DNA of 64,000 nt, taken from NCBI RefSeq assembly GCF_000308755.1, contig NZ_BAGF01000150.1, forward strand, positions 46,436 to 110,435, in the 5' to 3' direction. The number at the start of each line of letters is the position of its first letter. Within the stretch, counting starts at the first letter, position 1. The stretch is from Nocardia pneumoniae NBRC 100136 (GTDB taxonomy: Bacteria > Actinomycetota > Actinomycetes > Mycobacteriales > Mycobacteriaceae). Of this stretch, positions 1-8,749 are shown piece by piece. A model generated the notes under the pieces. The model saw only the letters and a program-made list of their open reading frames with translations. It made no database searches and was not told the DNA's origin. The translations under genes were made by a program, and so were the position numbers.

Positions 1-372
1 GTGTATACGCATCTGCTGGACAGAGCCCGGGACCGGCTCGAGCACGGGGTTTCGGTGATACTCGACGCCAGCTGGACCGACGCCGACGAACGCGCCTTGG
101 CCGCCGCCCTGGCGGATCGGGCAAGCGCTGATCTCGTGCCGTTGCGGTGTGTCTGTTCCCGGCCGCTCGCGGCGGAGCGGATAGCGGCGAGGGTCCAGGG
201 TGATTCGGAAGCGACGCCTGCGATCGCGGACGCCTTGGCAGCCACGGCATCACCATGGCCCGAGGCCACCGTGCTCGACACCGAACGTTCGATCGACGAC
301 TCGGTCGCCACGGCGCTGCGCGCCTGGCACGATCGCGTCGCCCAGCCTCCTGCCGCCGTCAGGCGTGCGTGA
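1..372 (+). CDS. C-terminal part of an Rv2004c-like P-loop kinase (cut by window edge)
   Basis: About 123 residues are readable, ending in TGA at 370-372. The segment reads as the second half of a gluconate-kinase-like P-loop domain: a stretch around residues 10-24 (EHGVSVILDASW) followed by helices rich in Arg and Ala, as in the C-terminal domain of Rv2004c-type proteins, which join an aminoglycoside-phosphotransferase-like domain to an ATP-binding domain. The P-loop itself is not present, so the true start lies upstream of the window and the GTG at position 1 is probably internal. Rv2004c belongs to the M. tuberculosis DosR regulon, which fits the neighbourhood. Substrate unknown. Its last 14 bp overlap the end of the convergent PRPP synthase gene. 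Confidence 0.6.
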   Translation: MYTHLLDRARDRLEHGVSVILDASWTDADERALAAALADRASADLVPLRCVCSRPLAAERIAARVQGDSEATPAIADALAATASPWPEATVLDTERSIDDSVATALRAWHDRVAQPPAAVRRA

Positions 373-1288
373 GCGGCTCGGGCAGCGGCTGATCACTGTG
401 CAGGCGGGCGATGGCGTCCGCCAGCACCGGGGCGATCGAGCAGACCTCGATCGGCGCGGCCAGGTCGTGATGTGCGACGGTATCGGTCACCACGACGCGA
501 CGCACGCCGAGGTCGCGCAGGCGCGTCGTCGCGTCGAGCGTCAGCGGCCCGTGCGTGGCGGCCACGACGACGTCGCTGGCATGGTGGCGCAGCAGTCGCA
601 CAGCGGCCTCGATGGTGGCGCCGGTGGCGATCATGTCGTCGACGACCACCGCCTGACGACCGTCGATGTCACCGAGGATTTCCACGGCCGTGACGGCCGT
701 GCCGCTCTCGCGGAACTTGCGTACCAGCGCAACAGAATCCGGTATGGCGGCCGCGTACTGCTCGGCGAGTTTCGCCGCACCGAGGTCGGGGGCGACGACA
801 ACGGTGAGCTCTGACCGCGCTGGTGAGATTCTGCTCGACAACAGCGGAACCGCGGTCAGCGTCTCCACGGGTATCGAACAGACCGATTCCATAGTGGGTG
901 TGTGTGGATCGACGACCACAAGGCGCTCGGCGCCCGCGTTCGCGAGCGCGTCGGCGGCGACCCGTACACCCAGAGCCTGTCCGGAGCGTGTGCGGCGATC
1001 CTGGCGCGCATACCCGAAATACGGCACGATTGCGGTCACCCGGCTGGCCCGAGCTCGTCGGCACGCATCGAGCAACAGCAACAGCTCGACGAGATGGTCG
1101 CCGACCGGTGGTGCGGTCGGCTGCACCACATACACGTCGTTTCCGCAGACATGATCGACGATCGGCCGCACTTCGCCATCGGGAAAACGGTCTATCACGC
1201 AGTCGGCGGGCCCGGTGTCGAGCAGCTCCGCGACAGCGGAGGCGAGCAGCGGATTCGCGCTGCCGGACAGAACGCGCATCGATGTCAT
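359..1288 (-). CDS. Ribose-phosphate pyrophosphokinase (PRPP synthase) family
   Basis: A 309-residue cytosolic enzyme that should transfer pyrophosphate from ATP to ribose 5-phosphate to give PRPP. Visible motifs are RFPDGE at 34-39, the ATP-site FGYARQDR at 91-98, VDPHT at 126-130, the flexible-loop KFR at 191-193 and the PRPP-binding VVDDMIATGAT at 215-225. The length is near that of bacterial Prs. I chose the ATG at 1288 because it overlaps the stop of the upstream phosphoribosyltransferase gene by 4 bp (ATGA), so the two are translationally coupled, and because the N-terminus then matches the family; a longer reading frame upstream has no family-like sequence. It is probably a second, stress-linked Prs rather than the housekeeping copy, an inference from context only. 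Confidence 0.88.
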   Translation of the reverse strand: MTSMRVLSGSANPLLASAVAELLDTGPADCVIDRFPDGEVRPIVDHVCGNDVYVVQPTAPPVGDHLVELLLLLDACRRARASRVTAIVPYFGYARQDRRTRSGQALGVRVAADALANAGAERLVVVDPHTPTMESVCSIPVETLTAVPLLSSRISPARSELTVVVAPDLGAAKLAEQYAAAIPDSVALVRKFRESGTAVTAVEILGDIDGRQAVVVDDMIATGATIEAAVRLLRHHASDVVVAATHGPLTLDATTRLRDLGVRRVVVTDTVAHHDLAAPIEVCSIAPVLADAIARLHSDQPLPEPLTHA

Positions 1289-2649
1289 GATGGTGTGTCC
1301 ATCGTCGAGCCGCTCCGGTCGCGGATCGCGGATGCGGGTGCGAGCTGATCGACCAACCAGTCGCGGGCGAGTTCGGCGGCCTTCTCCAGTGCGCCCGGTT
1401 CGGCGAACAGGTGCGTTGCACCGGGCACTACCGCTACAGCGGCCGCACACGACATCTCCTGTGCCGCGAGACGGTTCAGCTCCAGCACGACATGGTCGTC
1501 TCCGCCCGCGATCAGCAGAGTCGGCGCGCGCACCGCCGCGAGAGCCGCCGTCCCGGCCAGGTCGGGGCGCCCACCGCGCGACACAACCGCGGCGATGTCC
1601 ACGCTCGGGTCGGCGGCCGCCCGGAGCGCGGCGGCGGCACCCGTGCTCGCCCCGAAATAGCCGATCCGCAGGCCGGTGATGCCGCTTTGCCGGGACAGCC
1701 AGTCGGTGACGTCGACCAGTCGCCGCGACAACAGCTCGATATCGAAGACCCTTGCCCGATGGACCTCCTCGTCCGGAGTGAGCAGGTCGAAAAGTAGCGT
1801 CCCCAACCCGGCCCGATTGAGCACGTCGGCCACATACCGATTGCGCGGGCTGTGGCGACTGCTGCCGCTGCCGTGTGCGAACACCACCATCCCCAGCGGG
1901 TTCTCCGGAATGGTGAGGTGTCCGGGCAACTCCGCCTCCGCGGCCTGGACCCACACTTCATCGTCGCGCAGCGGCGGATCGACGGCGGAGTCCGACCGTG
2001 GCTCCCGCGCCCGACCGGCGGCCCGGCGCAGCAGTGCGGTGACCTCAGCGTCGGAGACCTGGCCGAAACGGTGATACCAAGAGCCGACAGCGCCGAACCA
2101 GGTCGGCACCTCCAGGCAGACGACTTCGTCGGCTTGGTCCTTCAGCATCGCAAGCGTGTCCCGGGGAGCCACCGGAACCGCCAGCACGACGCGCTGCGCG
2201 CCGTGCGCCCACGCCACCTGACAGGCGGCGCGGGCGGTTGCGCCGGTGGCGATGCCGTCGTCGACGACGACAACGGTGCGGCCAGCCATCGGGACACGCG
2301 GATGCGTACGCCGCAGCCGCTCGGCCCTGCGCGTGAGCTCGTCGCGTTCGCGGCGTTCCACACCCGCCATGTCGTCGCTCGAAAGCTGCGTGTAGGCGAC
2401 GACGACGTCGTTGGTCACCTTCACGTCTTCCTCGCCGATAGCGCCGAAAGCGAGCTCCGGCTGATACGGCACACCGAGTTTGCGTACCACGATCACGTCC
2501 AGTGGCGCATCCAGTGCCTGCGCGACCTCGTAGGCGACGGGAACACCGCCGCGCGGCAGGCCGACCACGACGACATCCTCGTCCCGGAGATACTGCAGCC
2601 GCTCCGCCAACCGACGTCCGGCGTCACGACGATCATCGAACAGCATCAC
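1285..2649 (-). CDS. Phosphoribosyltransferase-alpha/beta hydrolase fusion (Rv0571c-like)
   Basis: A 454-residue two-domain protein. Residues 1 to about 215 are a type I phosphoribosyltransferase, with GLPRGGVPVA near 30-39 and the PRPP loop VVVDDGIATGAT at 127-138. From about 228 the chain is a dienelactone-hydrolase-like alpha/beta hydrolase with an oxyanion-hole-type HGSG motif, a nucleophile motif GASTG, a late Asp (GGDDH) and a His (GATHLF). Rv0571c of M. tuberculosis has the same architecture and a similar length and is DosR-controlled. The gene is coupled to the PRPP synthase, suggesting that PRPP made by one protein is used by the other. The acceptor base and the hydrolase substrate cannot be read from the sequence. 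A DosR-type box lies 75 bp upstream. Confidence 0.85.
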   Translation of the reverse strand: MMLFDDRRDAGRRLAERLQYLRDEDVVVVGLPRGGVPVAYEVAQALDAPLDVIVVRKLGVPYQPELAFGAIGEEDVKVTNDVVVAYTQLSSDDMAGVERRERDELTRRAERLRRTHPRVPMAGRTVVVVDDGIATGATARAACQVAWAHGAQRVVLAVPVAPRDTLAMLKDQADEVVCLEVPTWFGAVGSWYHRFGQVSDAEVTALLRRAAGRAREPRSDSAVDPPLRDDEVWVQAAEAELPGHLTIPENPLGMVVFAHGSGSSRHSPRNRYVADVLNRAGLGTLLFDLLTPDEEVHRARVFDIELLSRRLVDVTDWLSRQSGITGLRIGYFGASTGAAAALRAAADPSVDIAAVVSRGGRPDLAGTAALAAVRAPTLLIAGGDDHVVLELNRLAAQEMSCAAAVAVVPGATHLFAEPGALEKAAELARDWLVDQLAPASAIRDRSGSTMDTPS

Positions 2650-2723
2650 GAAACCTCCTCACGGATTTCTTCAGCGTGGGCTGTGATACGGCGTGCCGGC
2701 AGGTCCGATCGTCGCTGAGTCGA

Positions 2724-2737
2724 GAGCCCTTGGTCCC
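2724..2737 (-). promoter_or_regulatory. Predicted DevR (DosR) box for the phosphoribosyltransferase-PRPP synthase operon
   Basis: Read on the minus strand the site is GGGAC-CAAG-GGCTC, nine of ten positions of GGGAC-N4-GGCCC. It sits 75 bp upstream of the start codon at 2649, in an otherwise unexplained 184-bp gap before the P-type ATPase gene. Confidence 0.55.
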
Positions 2738-2833
2738 GGATGCCCTGTCACGCTGTCGCAGCCCGTTGCGGCGGACGAGTCAGCTGCCCGACGCTCCCCA
2801 CTCACGGCCGTGCGCTGGTCGTCTGAATGCGGT

Positions 2834-5404
2834 TCAGTGCCCAGCTGCTCTATTTCGTGTGGTGACGGTGGGTTCTTCGCGGGTGTATCGGGCATGTCCG
2901 CCGGTTTCGACGAGTGGTTCGATGTCGGTCGCCGGTGCGCTGGGCAGCGGCGCGGGGCTGTAGCGCCGAAGGCGATTGGCGTTGCCGACGACGGAGAGCG
3001 AGCTCAGCGCCATCGCGGCGGCGGCGAGGATGGGGCTGAGGTGAATGCCGAATAACGGGTAGAGCGCTCCGGCGGCGACGGGGACGCCGATGGCGTTGTA
3101 GAGGAGGGCGAAGAACAGGTTTTGGCGAATATTCCGCATCGTCGCGCGGGAGAGCCGGATCGCGGTGACGACGCCGCTCAGCGAGCCGGAGATGAGGGTG
3201 ATGTCGGCGGCTTCGATGGCGATGTCGGTCCCGGTCCCGATAGCGAGTCCGGTATCCGCCCGGGCGAGGGCGGGGGCGTCGTTGATGCCGTCGCCGACCA
3301 TGCCGACTCGGCGTCCTTCTGTTTGCAGCCGGTTGACTTCGTCGGCCTTGTGTTCAGGAAGTACTTCGGCGAGCACGCGCTGGATGCCCACCTGGCGCGC
3401 GATGGCGGCGGCGGTTCGTGTGTTGTCACCGGTGATCATGACGACGTCGAGGCCGATCTGCCGCAGGGCGGCGATAGCGTCGGCGGAATCGTCTTTGACC
3501 GTGTCGGCGACGGCGAGCACGCCGACAGGTGTGTTGTCCACAGCGGCCAGGATCGGTGTCTTTCCTTGGCTGGAGAACTCGGCGGCGACGGGGTCGAGTG
3601 CGCCGGTGTCGATTCCGGCGTCGCTCAGTAGTCGGCGGGTGCCGACCAGCACGGCGTGGTCGTCGACGGTGGCTTGCACGCCTTTGCCGGTGATCGAGTC
3701 GAAACTGGACGCGGTCGGCGGGGCGAGACCCTGGGAGCGGACCGCATCGACGATCGCGGCGGCAAGAGGGTGTTCGCTGTCGGCTTCGGCGGCGGCCACG
3801 AGAGCGAGCAGATCCCGATCGGACAGCTGTGTGGCGGTGTGGATGTCGGTGAGGGCCGGTTTTCCCGCGGTGATGGTGCCCGTCTTGTCGAGCACGATGG
3901 TGTCGAGTTTGTGCGCGGTCTCCAGGGCTTCGGCCGAGCGGATGAGGATGCCGGCCTGGGCGCCTTTTCCGGTGCCGACCATGATCGACAGCGGGGTGGC
4001 CAGGCCGAGGGCGCACGGGCAGGCGATGATCAGCACAGCGACGGCGGAAACCAGACCGAGCGTGAATGCCGGTGGCGGCCCCGTGATGTACCAGACCGCG
4101 AACGCGGTGATGGCGATCGCGATGACCGCGGGGACGAAGTATCCGGAGATGCCGTCGGCCAACCGCTGGATGGGGGCCTTGGACGCTTGGGCCTGCTGCA
4201 CCATGCGAATGATCTGGGCGAGCATCGTATCGGCGCCGACCTTGGCGGCACGCACACGCAGAGAGCCGGTGCCATTGATGGTGGCGCCGATGACCGCATC
4301 GCCGGTGTGCTTGGTGACCGGAATGGACTCGCCGGTGACCATCGACTCGTCGACGGCGGAGGATCCGGTCAGGACAGTGGCATCGACCGGGATCTTCTCA
4401 CCCGGCCGGATCACCAGCTCGTCACCGACGACGACCTCATCGACCGGGATCTCGGCTTCGGTACCGTCCCGGATTACGCGGGCGGTGCGGGCTCGGAGGC
4501 CGAGCAAGGCGCGGATGGCCTCGCCGGTGCCCGCCTTCGCGCGTGCTTCGAGCAACCGACCGAGCATGATCAAGGTGAGGATCACACCGACAGCTTCGTA
4601 GTACACCTCGCGGACGTCCTCGGGGAGAAGCCCAGGGGCGAGAGTCACGACCAGGCTGTAGCCGTAGGCGGCCAGGGTCCCGAGGGTGATGAGGCTGTTC
4701 ATATCGGCACCGCGATGAACCAAGGTCAGCCAACCCGTGCGGTGGATCGGCCAGCCGGTATAGAACATCACCGGGGTTATCAGTGCGAACTGGAACCAGT
4801 GACTCAGCAGCACAGCTGGCACCCATTCGGCACGAAAAACCTCATGCGCCATGACGGCGACCAACACGGGTGCGGTGAGAATCGCGCCGACGCTCACTCG
4901 GCGCGTCAGGTCGCTGATCTCGCCGCGCCGCTCCTGCGCCTGCGCGGCTTCCTCGTCCGCGGCGGTGTGCCCCGCGAATCCGATGGGTGCGGCCGCGGTG
5001 GTGGTGGCTGGCGCGGTGTCCGTGTCGTCGGCGGGTTCGACGACCAGGGTGCCGTGGATCATGTTCATGCCGCAGGCGAACCCGAACCTGCCGGATCGTG
5101 ACGGCTGAATCCGGACCGTTGTGCGGGAGAAGGCAGGAAGCGCCGCGCTGACACCGATATCGGGGAAGACGACGCGGGAGGTGCAGTCACCGGTTTCCCG
5201 GCGGTTGAAGACCAGCTCGAGGGGAACGTTCTGGCGCACCCGGATGACCTCGGGCTGATAGCCGCCGTGCACAGTGACCTCGACCCGCTGCACACCGTCG
5301 GCCACCTGCGCCGTTCGGGCGCGGCGGGTACCGAAGAAGTACCAGGCAAGTCCAGCGACGAGAGCGACCGCGGCCGCCAGCACCACTATGTCGTCGGCCT
5401 TCAC
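2834..5404 (-). CDS. Copper-type P1B-ATPase with N-terminal cupredoxin-like domain
   Basis: An 856-residue membrane pump. A membrane anchor (about residues 6-24) precedes a cupredoxin-like domain (about 38-125) holding possible metal ligands Cys74, Cys111, Met113, Met115 and His117; no CxxC heavy-metal domain is visible. The ATPase core follows, with TGES at 357-360, the transport-site CPC at 462-464, the phosphorylated Asp506 in DKTGT, and the late YN and MSxSS-type helices of copper(I) exporters (YNAIGVPVAAG, MALSSLSVVGN). It most likely exports Cu(I). The start is GTG at 5404. It lies between dormancy genes but has no obvious DosR box or CsoR-type operator of its own. Silver is an alternative substrate. 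Confidence 0.88.
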   Translation of the reverse strand: MKADDIVVLAAAVALVAGLAWYFFGTRRARTAQVADGVQRVEVTVHGGYQPEVIRVRQNVPLELVFNRRETGDCTSRVVFPDIGVSAALPAFSRTTVRIQPSRSGRFGFACGMNMIHGTLVVEPADDTDTAPATTTAAAPIGFAGHTAADEEAAQAQERRGEISDLTRRVSVGAILTAPVLVAVMAHEVFRAEWVPAVLLSHWFQFALITPVMFYTGWPIHRTGWLTLVHRGADMNSLITLGTLAAYGYSLVVTLAPGLLPEDVREVYYEAVGVILTLIMLGRLLEARAKAGTGEAIRALLGLRARTARVIRDGTEAEIPVDEVVVGDELVIRPGEKIPVDATVLTGSSAVDESMVTGESIPVTKHTGDAVIGATINGTGSLRVRAAKVGADTMLAQIIRMVQQAQASKAPIQRLADGISGYFVPAVIAIAITAFAVWYITGPPPAFTLGLVSAVAVLIIACPCALGLATPLSIMVGTGKGAQAGILIRSAEALETAHKLDTIVLDKTGTITAGKPALTDIHTATQLSDRDLLALVAAAEADSEHPLAAAIVDAVRSQGLAPPTASSFDSITGKGVQATVDDHAVLVGTRRLLSDAGIDTGALDPVAAEFSSQGKTPILAAVDNTPVGVLAVADTVKDDSADAIAALRQIGLDVVMITGDNTRTAAAIARQVGIQRVLAEVLPEHKADEVNRLQTEGRRVGMVGDGINDAPALARADTGLAIGTGTDIAIEAADITLISGSLSGVVTAIRLSRATMRNIRQNLFFALLYNAIGVPVAAGALYPLFGIHLSPILAAAAMALSSLSVVGNANRLRRYSPAPLPSAPATDIEPLVETGGHARYTREEPTVTTRNRAAGH

Positions 5405-5743
5405 GGCGGGCTCCCTTCATCAGCTCACGGGACTATGTTCGATCCTGCTCCCGAGTACGGCATGGGGGTAGGGAATACGGGTGCGGAACTCGGGTCTTTC
5501 GGAGCCGGATGCGGTGACGGGCTGCCCTTCAGCGAGGTGGACGACATTCCGCTCACCTTCCGTGCCCCTCGATGTGTCAGGGCCCTGCACGGCATGTCGG
5601 CTCGACCGGGTCGCGCTCTCGGGCCACGACTGGTGACAGATGACTCTCGGCCCGCCCGAATAGTGCTGTTCGGCCGTATCCCGATCGGTGTACGGCGCGC
5701 ACAGTGAGAGAACCGGACACTCCGAAGTAAAGGAGAGACTGCG
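5405..5743. other. Divergent intergenic region between the P-type ATPase and SHOCT genes
   Basis: No convincing gene is present in this 339-bp gap. It should hold the promoters of both divergent units. The only motif I can point to is a weak DosR-like site at 5640-5653. Confidence 0.5.
5640..5653 (+). promoter_or_regulatory. Weak candidate DevR box upstream of SHOCT-WS/DGAT
   Basis: The site reads ATGAC-TCTC-GGCCC: a perfect right half and a poor left half (three of five). It is about 90 bp upstream of the SHOCT gene. It is listed because a WS/DGAT follows, but on its own it is within chance for this base composition. Confidence 0.25.
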
Positions 5744-6010
5744 GTGATGTTCTGGTACAGCAACGGCATGACCGGATGGGGATACGGTCTGATGACCGTC
5801 AGCATGGTGATCTTCTGGGCGCTGGTCATCGGTGGCATCGTGGCACTGATCCGCTACACCGCGGCCCCATCCCAGCGGCAGTCCACGGCGCCACCGCAGC
5901 ATGGGCCCACTCCGCAGCAGGTGCTGGCCGACCGTTACGCCCGTGGCGAGATCGACGAGGAGGAATACATCCGTCGATTGACAACACTCGACAGCGCCAT
6001 TTCCACATGA
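5744..6010 (+). CDS. Small membrane protein with SHOCT domain
   Basis: An 88-residue protein: short N-terminus rich in Trp and Gly, one membrane helix at about 18-40, a Pro/Gln-rich linker, then a C-terminal SHOCT motif (about 55-82; VLADRYARGEIDEEEYIRRL). SHOCT tails are short oligomerisation helices found on many small membrane proteins; the function here is unknown. A strong Shine-Dalgarno AAAGGAGA at 5730-5737 serves either the GTG at 5744 or the ATG at 5747. It is followed after 31 bp by the WS/DGAT gene and may be cotranscribed with it. Confidence 0.82.
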   Translation: MMFWYSNGMTGWGYGLMTVSMVIFWALVIGGIVALIRYTAAPSQRQSTAPPQHGPTPQQVLADRYARGEIDEEEYIRRLTTLDSAIST

Positions 6011-6041
6011 GTGGATCGGCATGGTTCGAAGGCAGCAGGCG

Positions 6042-7514
6042 ATGACCACCCGCGAATCCCACATGTCCCAATCGGATCTGTTCTCGTGGAACATGGAGCG
6101 CGATCCAGCGCTGCGCTCGACGATCGTCTCGGTTCTGATTCTCGATACCGATCCGGACTGGGATCGTTTGGCGGAGACGATCGATCGCGGCACTCGCATC
6201 GTGCCGAGGTTGCGGCATCGGTTGGTCGCCGCGCCGTTCGGTCTCGCCCCGCCGCGGTGGGTGCTCGATTCGGATTTCGACCTGTCCTGGCACCTACGCC
6301 GTTCCGCGCTCCCGGCACCGGCGGACCTCTCCGCGGTACTCGAGTTCGCCCGCACCGAAGCGATGACCGCGTTCGATCCGGCCCGCCCACTATGGCGCTC
6401 GACTTTGCTCAGCGGCTTGAACGGCGCGGGATGCGCGCTGGTGATGACGGTGCACCACAGTCTCACCGATGGCATCGGCGGCATTCAGATCGCCACAGCG
6501 CTGCTCGACTTCGATCGGGCGGGAACCGAGCGCGCCCATCCGCCCGAGCCGTCGCAGGACCGGGACGGCGCGCTCCGCGACATCGTGGCGTGGAACTGGT
6601 CGGTCGGCTCGGATCTTCTTCTCGGCGGTATGCGGGCCACGCCGCGGACCGCATGGCGGGCTGTCACTCATCCCGCGCGGGCGGCGCGCGATGGTGCCGC
6701 GCTGGCGACCTCGCTGGTCCGGCTGGCCCAGCCCGTCACGGCGACGCTGTCGCCGGTGATGACCGAGCGCAGTCTCCGTCGTCGGCTGGCGGTATTGGAC
6801 GCTCCCGTCGAGCAGCTACGCCGTGCCGCGCGGGCGGTTGGCTGCACCGTGAACGATGCGTTTCTCACCGCTGTGGTCATCGGACTCCGTATGTATCACG
6901 ATCGGCACGGGGCGAGAGTCGACCAGCTGCGGGTGACCATGCCGATCAGCCTTCGCACAGCCGACGATCCACTCGGCGGCAACCGGATCACTCTCGCTCG
7001 TTTCGCGTTGCCGGCCGACATCCCAGACACCGCGGACTTGATGCGCGCAGTGGACGCCGCGGTCGGCGCCTGGCGCCGCGAGCCAGCGATACCGCTGTCC
7101 GGTGCCGTCGCCGCGGCGTTCAACCGTTTGCCGGCCGGACTGCTCACCGAGATGCTCAAACATATCGACTTCCTCGCGTCCAACGTCCCGGGTTCCCCGG
7201 TACCTCTCTATATCGCCGGGGCGCGGATCGACCGGATGTACGCTTTCGGTCCCACCATCGGTACGGCCGTCAACGTGACCCTGACCTCGCATGCCGGAAC
7301 GTGCTACATCGCGATCAACGCCGATACCGCCGCGATTCCCGACATCGCGATCTTGACCGACTGCCTCGCCGCCGGTTTCGCCACCGTGTTCCGCCTCGGC
7401 GCCGAGGGCGAATCAGAGGCCGGCGCCGAACTCCCCGCCGTATCCGCCGAGGTGGGTGTCTCGGGCGCGGTCACGCGGAAGCCCGAAGATGCCCGGGCGC
7501 CAGGATGCGGATAA
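6042..7514 (+). CDS. Wax ester synthase/diacylglycerol acyltransferase (WS/DGAT)
   Basis: About 490 residues, the usual length of the family, which esterifies diacylglycerol or long-chain alcohols with acyl-CoA to make storage lipid at the membrane. The catalytic HHxxxDG motif is HHSLTDG, near residue 138, and the C-terminal half has the family segment beginning TVNDAFLTAV. Possible starts are ATG 6021, 6042 and 6063; 6042 gives an N-terminus of normal length, but the choice is not firm. The 3' end overlaps the convergent membrane-protein gene by 44 bp. Together with the second WS/DGAT at 23.6-25.0 kb it suggests triacylglycerol build-up under hypoxia, as for tgs genes of the DosR regulon. 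Confidence 0.9.
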   Translation: MTTRESHMSQSDLFSWNMERDPALRSTIVSVLILDTDPDWDRLAETIDRGTRIVPRLRHRLVAAPFGLAPPRWVLDSDFDLSWHLRRSALPAPADLSAVLEFARTEAMTAFDPARPLWRSTLLSGLNGAGCALVMTVHHSLTDGIGGIQIATALLDFDRAGTERAHPPEPSQDRDGALRDIVAWNWSVGSDLLLGGMRATPRTAWRAVTHPARAARDGAALATSLVRLAQPVTATLSPVMTERSLRRRLAVLDAPVEQLRRAARAVGCTVNDAFLTAVVIGLRMYHDRHGARVDQLRVTMPISLRTADDPLGGNRITLARFALPADIPDTADLMRAVDAAVGAWRREPAIPLSGAVAAAFNRLPAGLLTEMLKHIDFLASNVPGSPVPLYIAGARIDRMYAFGPTIGTAVNVTLTSHAGTCYIAINADTAAIPDIAILTDCLAAGFATVFRLGAEGESEAGAELPAVSAEVGVSGAVTRKPEDARAPGCG

Positions 7515-8505
7515 GGAACAGCCCGGTCGTCGCCGCCACCACCGCAGCCATCGCAAGGCCCCCCAGCGCCCCGATCACGGCCGTGACCATCGTCGACTGC
7601 CCTGCCCGCCACAAGGGGGTCGTGAGCGTGGTGAAGGTGGCCAGCCCCGCGATCCAGCCGACCGCGTTGCCCCAGATCCACAGCACCGCACGATCCGACC
7701 AGCGCCGCAACACAGACCACTGCGCGACGCCGATAGCGAACACCATCACAAGCGCCCCCGCGGCGACCACCGGGACCTGGACCGCGACCGGCCAATTGCC
7801 GAATTGGTCACCGTAGAGTACCGGCACCAGTCCGACGGTCCACGCGACGAGCGCACCGGCCACCGTGGCCATGATCCAGTCGCGGGTCGGGAATTCGCGC
7901 AACCACCAGCGCAATACGCGACTTTGGAAAAAGGCGAGCACGCCGCCTTCGATCGCGGCCGCGATCAGCAGTGCGGCCGCGATCACGCCGGGCGCCGAGT
8001 CGGCGGTCAGAGCACCCGCCGCGGCAGGTGCGGCGAAGCCGAGAGTTTCCCCAGCGGTGACCGCGACGAACCAGCGGCGGCTCAACTCCCGGCGCGCCGG
8101 CGTCGTCTTCTCCGCGCCTACAACGATCACCACGTACGGATCATCCACGTCGATCCGCTGCCGTGGATGCGCCTTCTGGTACACCGCCTCCACCTCTTCG
8201 TGTTCCAGTGATCCGGGCGCCGCGACATGCCCTATACCTGTCAACCACAACCCGTCTGTCCTGATCGACACCGGATGCGGTGACCGGAAATTCCGCCACC
8301 ATGTCTTCGTGGCGGCGTTCGCCACTCGGACCACGACGCTGTCGCCCACCCGCACATACGACACCGGCAGGGCGATATGCCGCCCGGATGACCGCCCTTG
8401 GTACCGCAACTCGCCGATCGTCTGCTGTAACCCGACCGGCAGCCGCAATGCCATCAGCACCGCGGATGCGCCCAGTCCTGGTCTCTCGTACCTGATGGTC
8501 GTCAC
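7471..8505 (-). CDS. Deazaflavin-nitroreductase-like domain fused to a membrane domain
   Basis: A 344-residue protein. Residues up to about 135 resemble the small split-barrel DUF385/F420-dependent nitroreductase family (VRVGDSVVVRVANAA, then RTDGLWLTGIG and an AYQ-like HPRQRIDVDDP segment). The rest contains about five hydrophobic segments, including a paired-helix region at roughly 215-255 and a last helix near 310-335. I do not know a characterised protein with this fusion. A broken copy of its C-terminal membrane part is found at 58225-58413, so the family has duplicated in this cluster. F420 binding is inferred, not shown. Confidence 0.7.
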   Translation of the reverse strand: MTTIRYERPGLGASAVLMALRLPVGLQQTIGELRYQGRSSGRHIALPVSYVRVGDSVVVRVANAATKTWWRNFRSPHPVSIRTDGLWLTGIGHVAAPGSLEHEEVEAVYQKAHPRQRIDVDDPYVVIVVGAEKTTPARRELSRRWFVAVTAGETLGFAAPAAAGALTADSAPGVIAAALLIAAAIEGGVLAFFQSRVLRWWLREFPTRDWIMATVAGALVAWTVGLVPVLYGDQFGNWPVAVQVPVVAAGALVMVFAIGVAQWSVLRRWSDRAVLWIWGNAVGWIAGLATFTTLTTPLWRAGQSTMVTAVIGALGGLAMAAVVAATTGLFLIRILAPGHLRASA

Positions 8506-8630
8506 GAATACCTCCCCGCCGCAGCAGATTCCTTGTTCCCTATTGCGATTCTTCGCGCCCTACGCGCGCTCCCACAGGAGCGAAAGTCACCATCCGGCGG
8601 CCGTTCGTGATCCCGGCAAGACCCTGGAAG

Positions 8631-8644
8631 AGGACGTTGGTCCC
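8631..8644 (+). promoter_or_regulatory. Predicted DevR box upstream of the CBS-BON gene
   Basis: The site is AGGAC-GTTG-GTCCC, nine of ten positions of the palindromic DosR core, centred about 113 bp before the ATG at 8750. The gap 8506-8749 holds no gene, so the site could also serve the divergent membrane-protein gene. Confidence 0.55.
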
Positions 8645-8749
8645 GCGTGCCGAAGGCAGGAGGCCTCTCCCGGATTCTCGCGCACCCCGTCACGCTGGGC
8701 ATATGTCCTCGGAACAGTCCCGCGCCCCCGCATCCGTGAGGTGAGACCG

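Noticed and set aside
8661..8749. Further DevR-box-like half-sites upstream of the CBS-BON gene
   Set aside because: Single GGGAC or GGCC half-sites are expected by chance at this G+C content.
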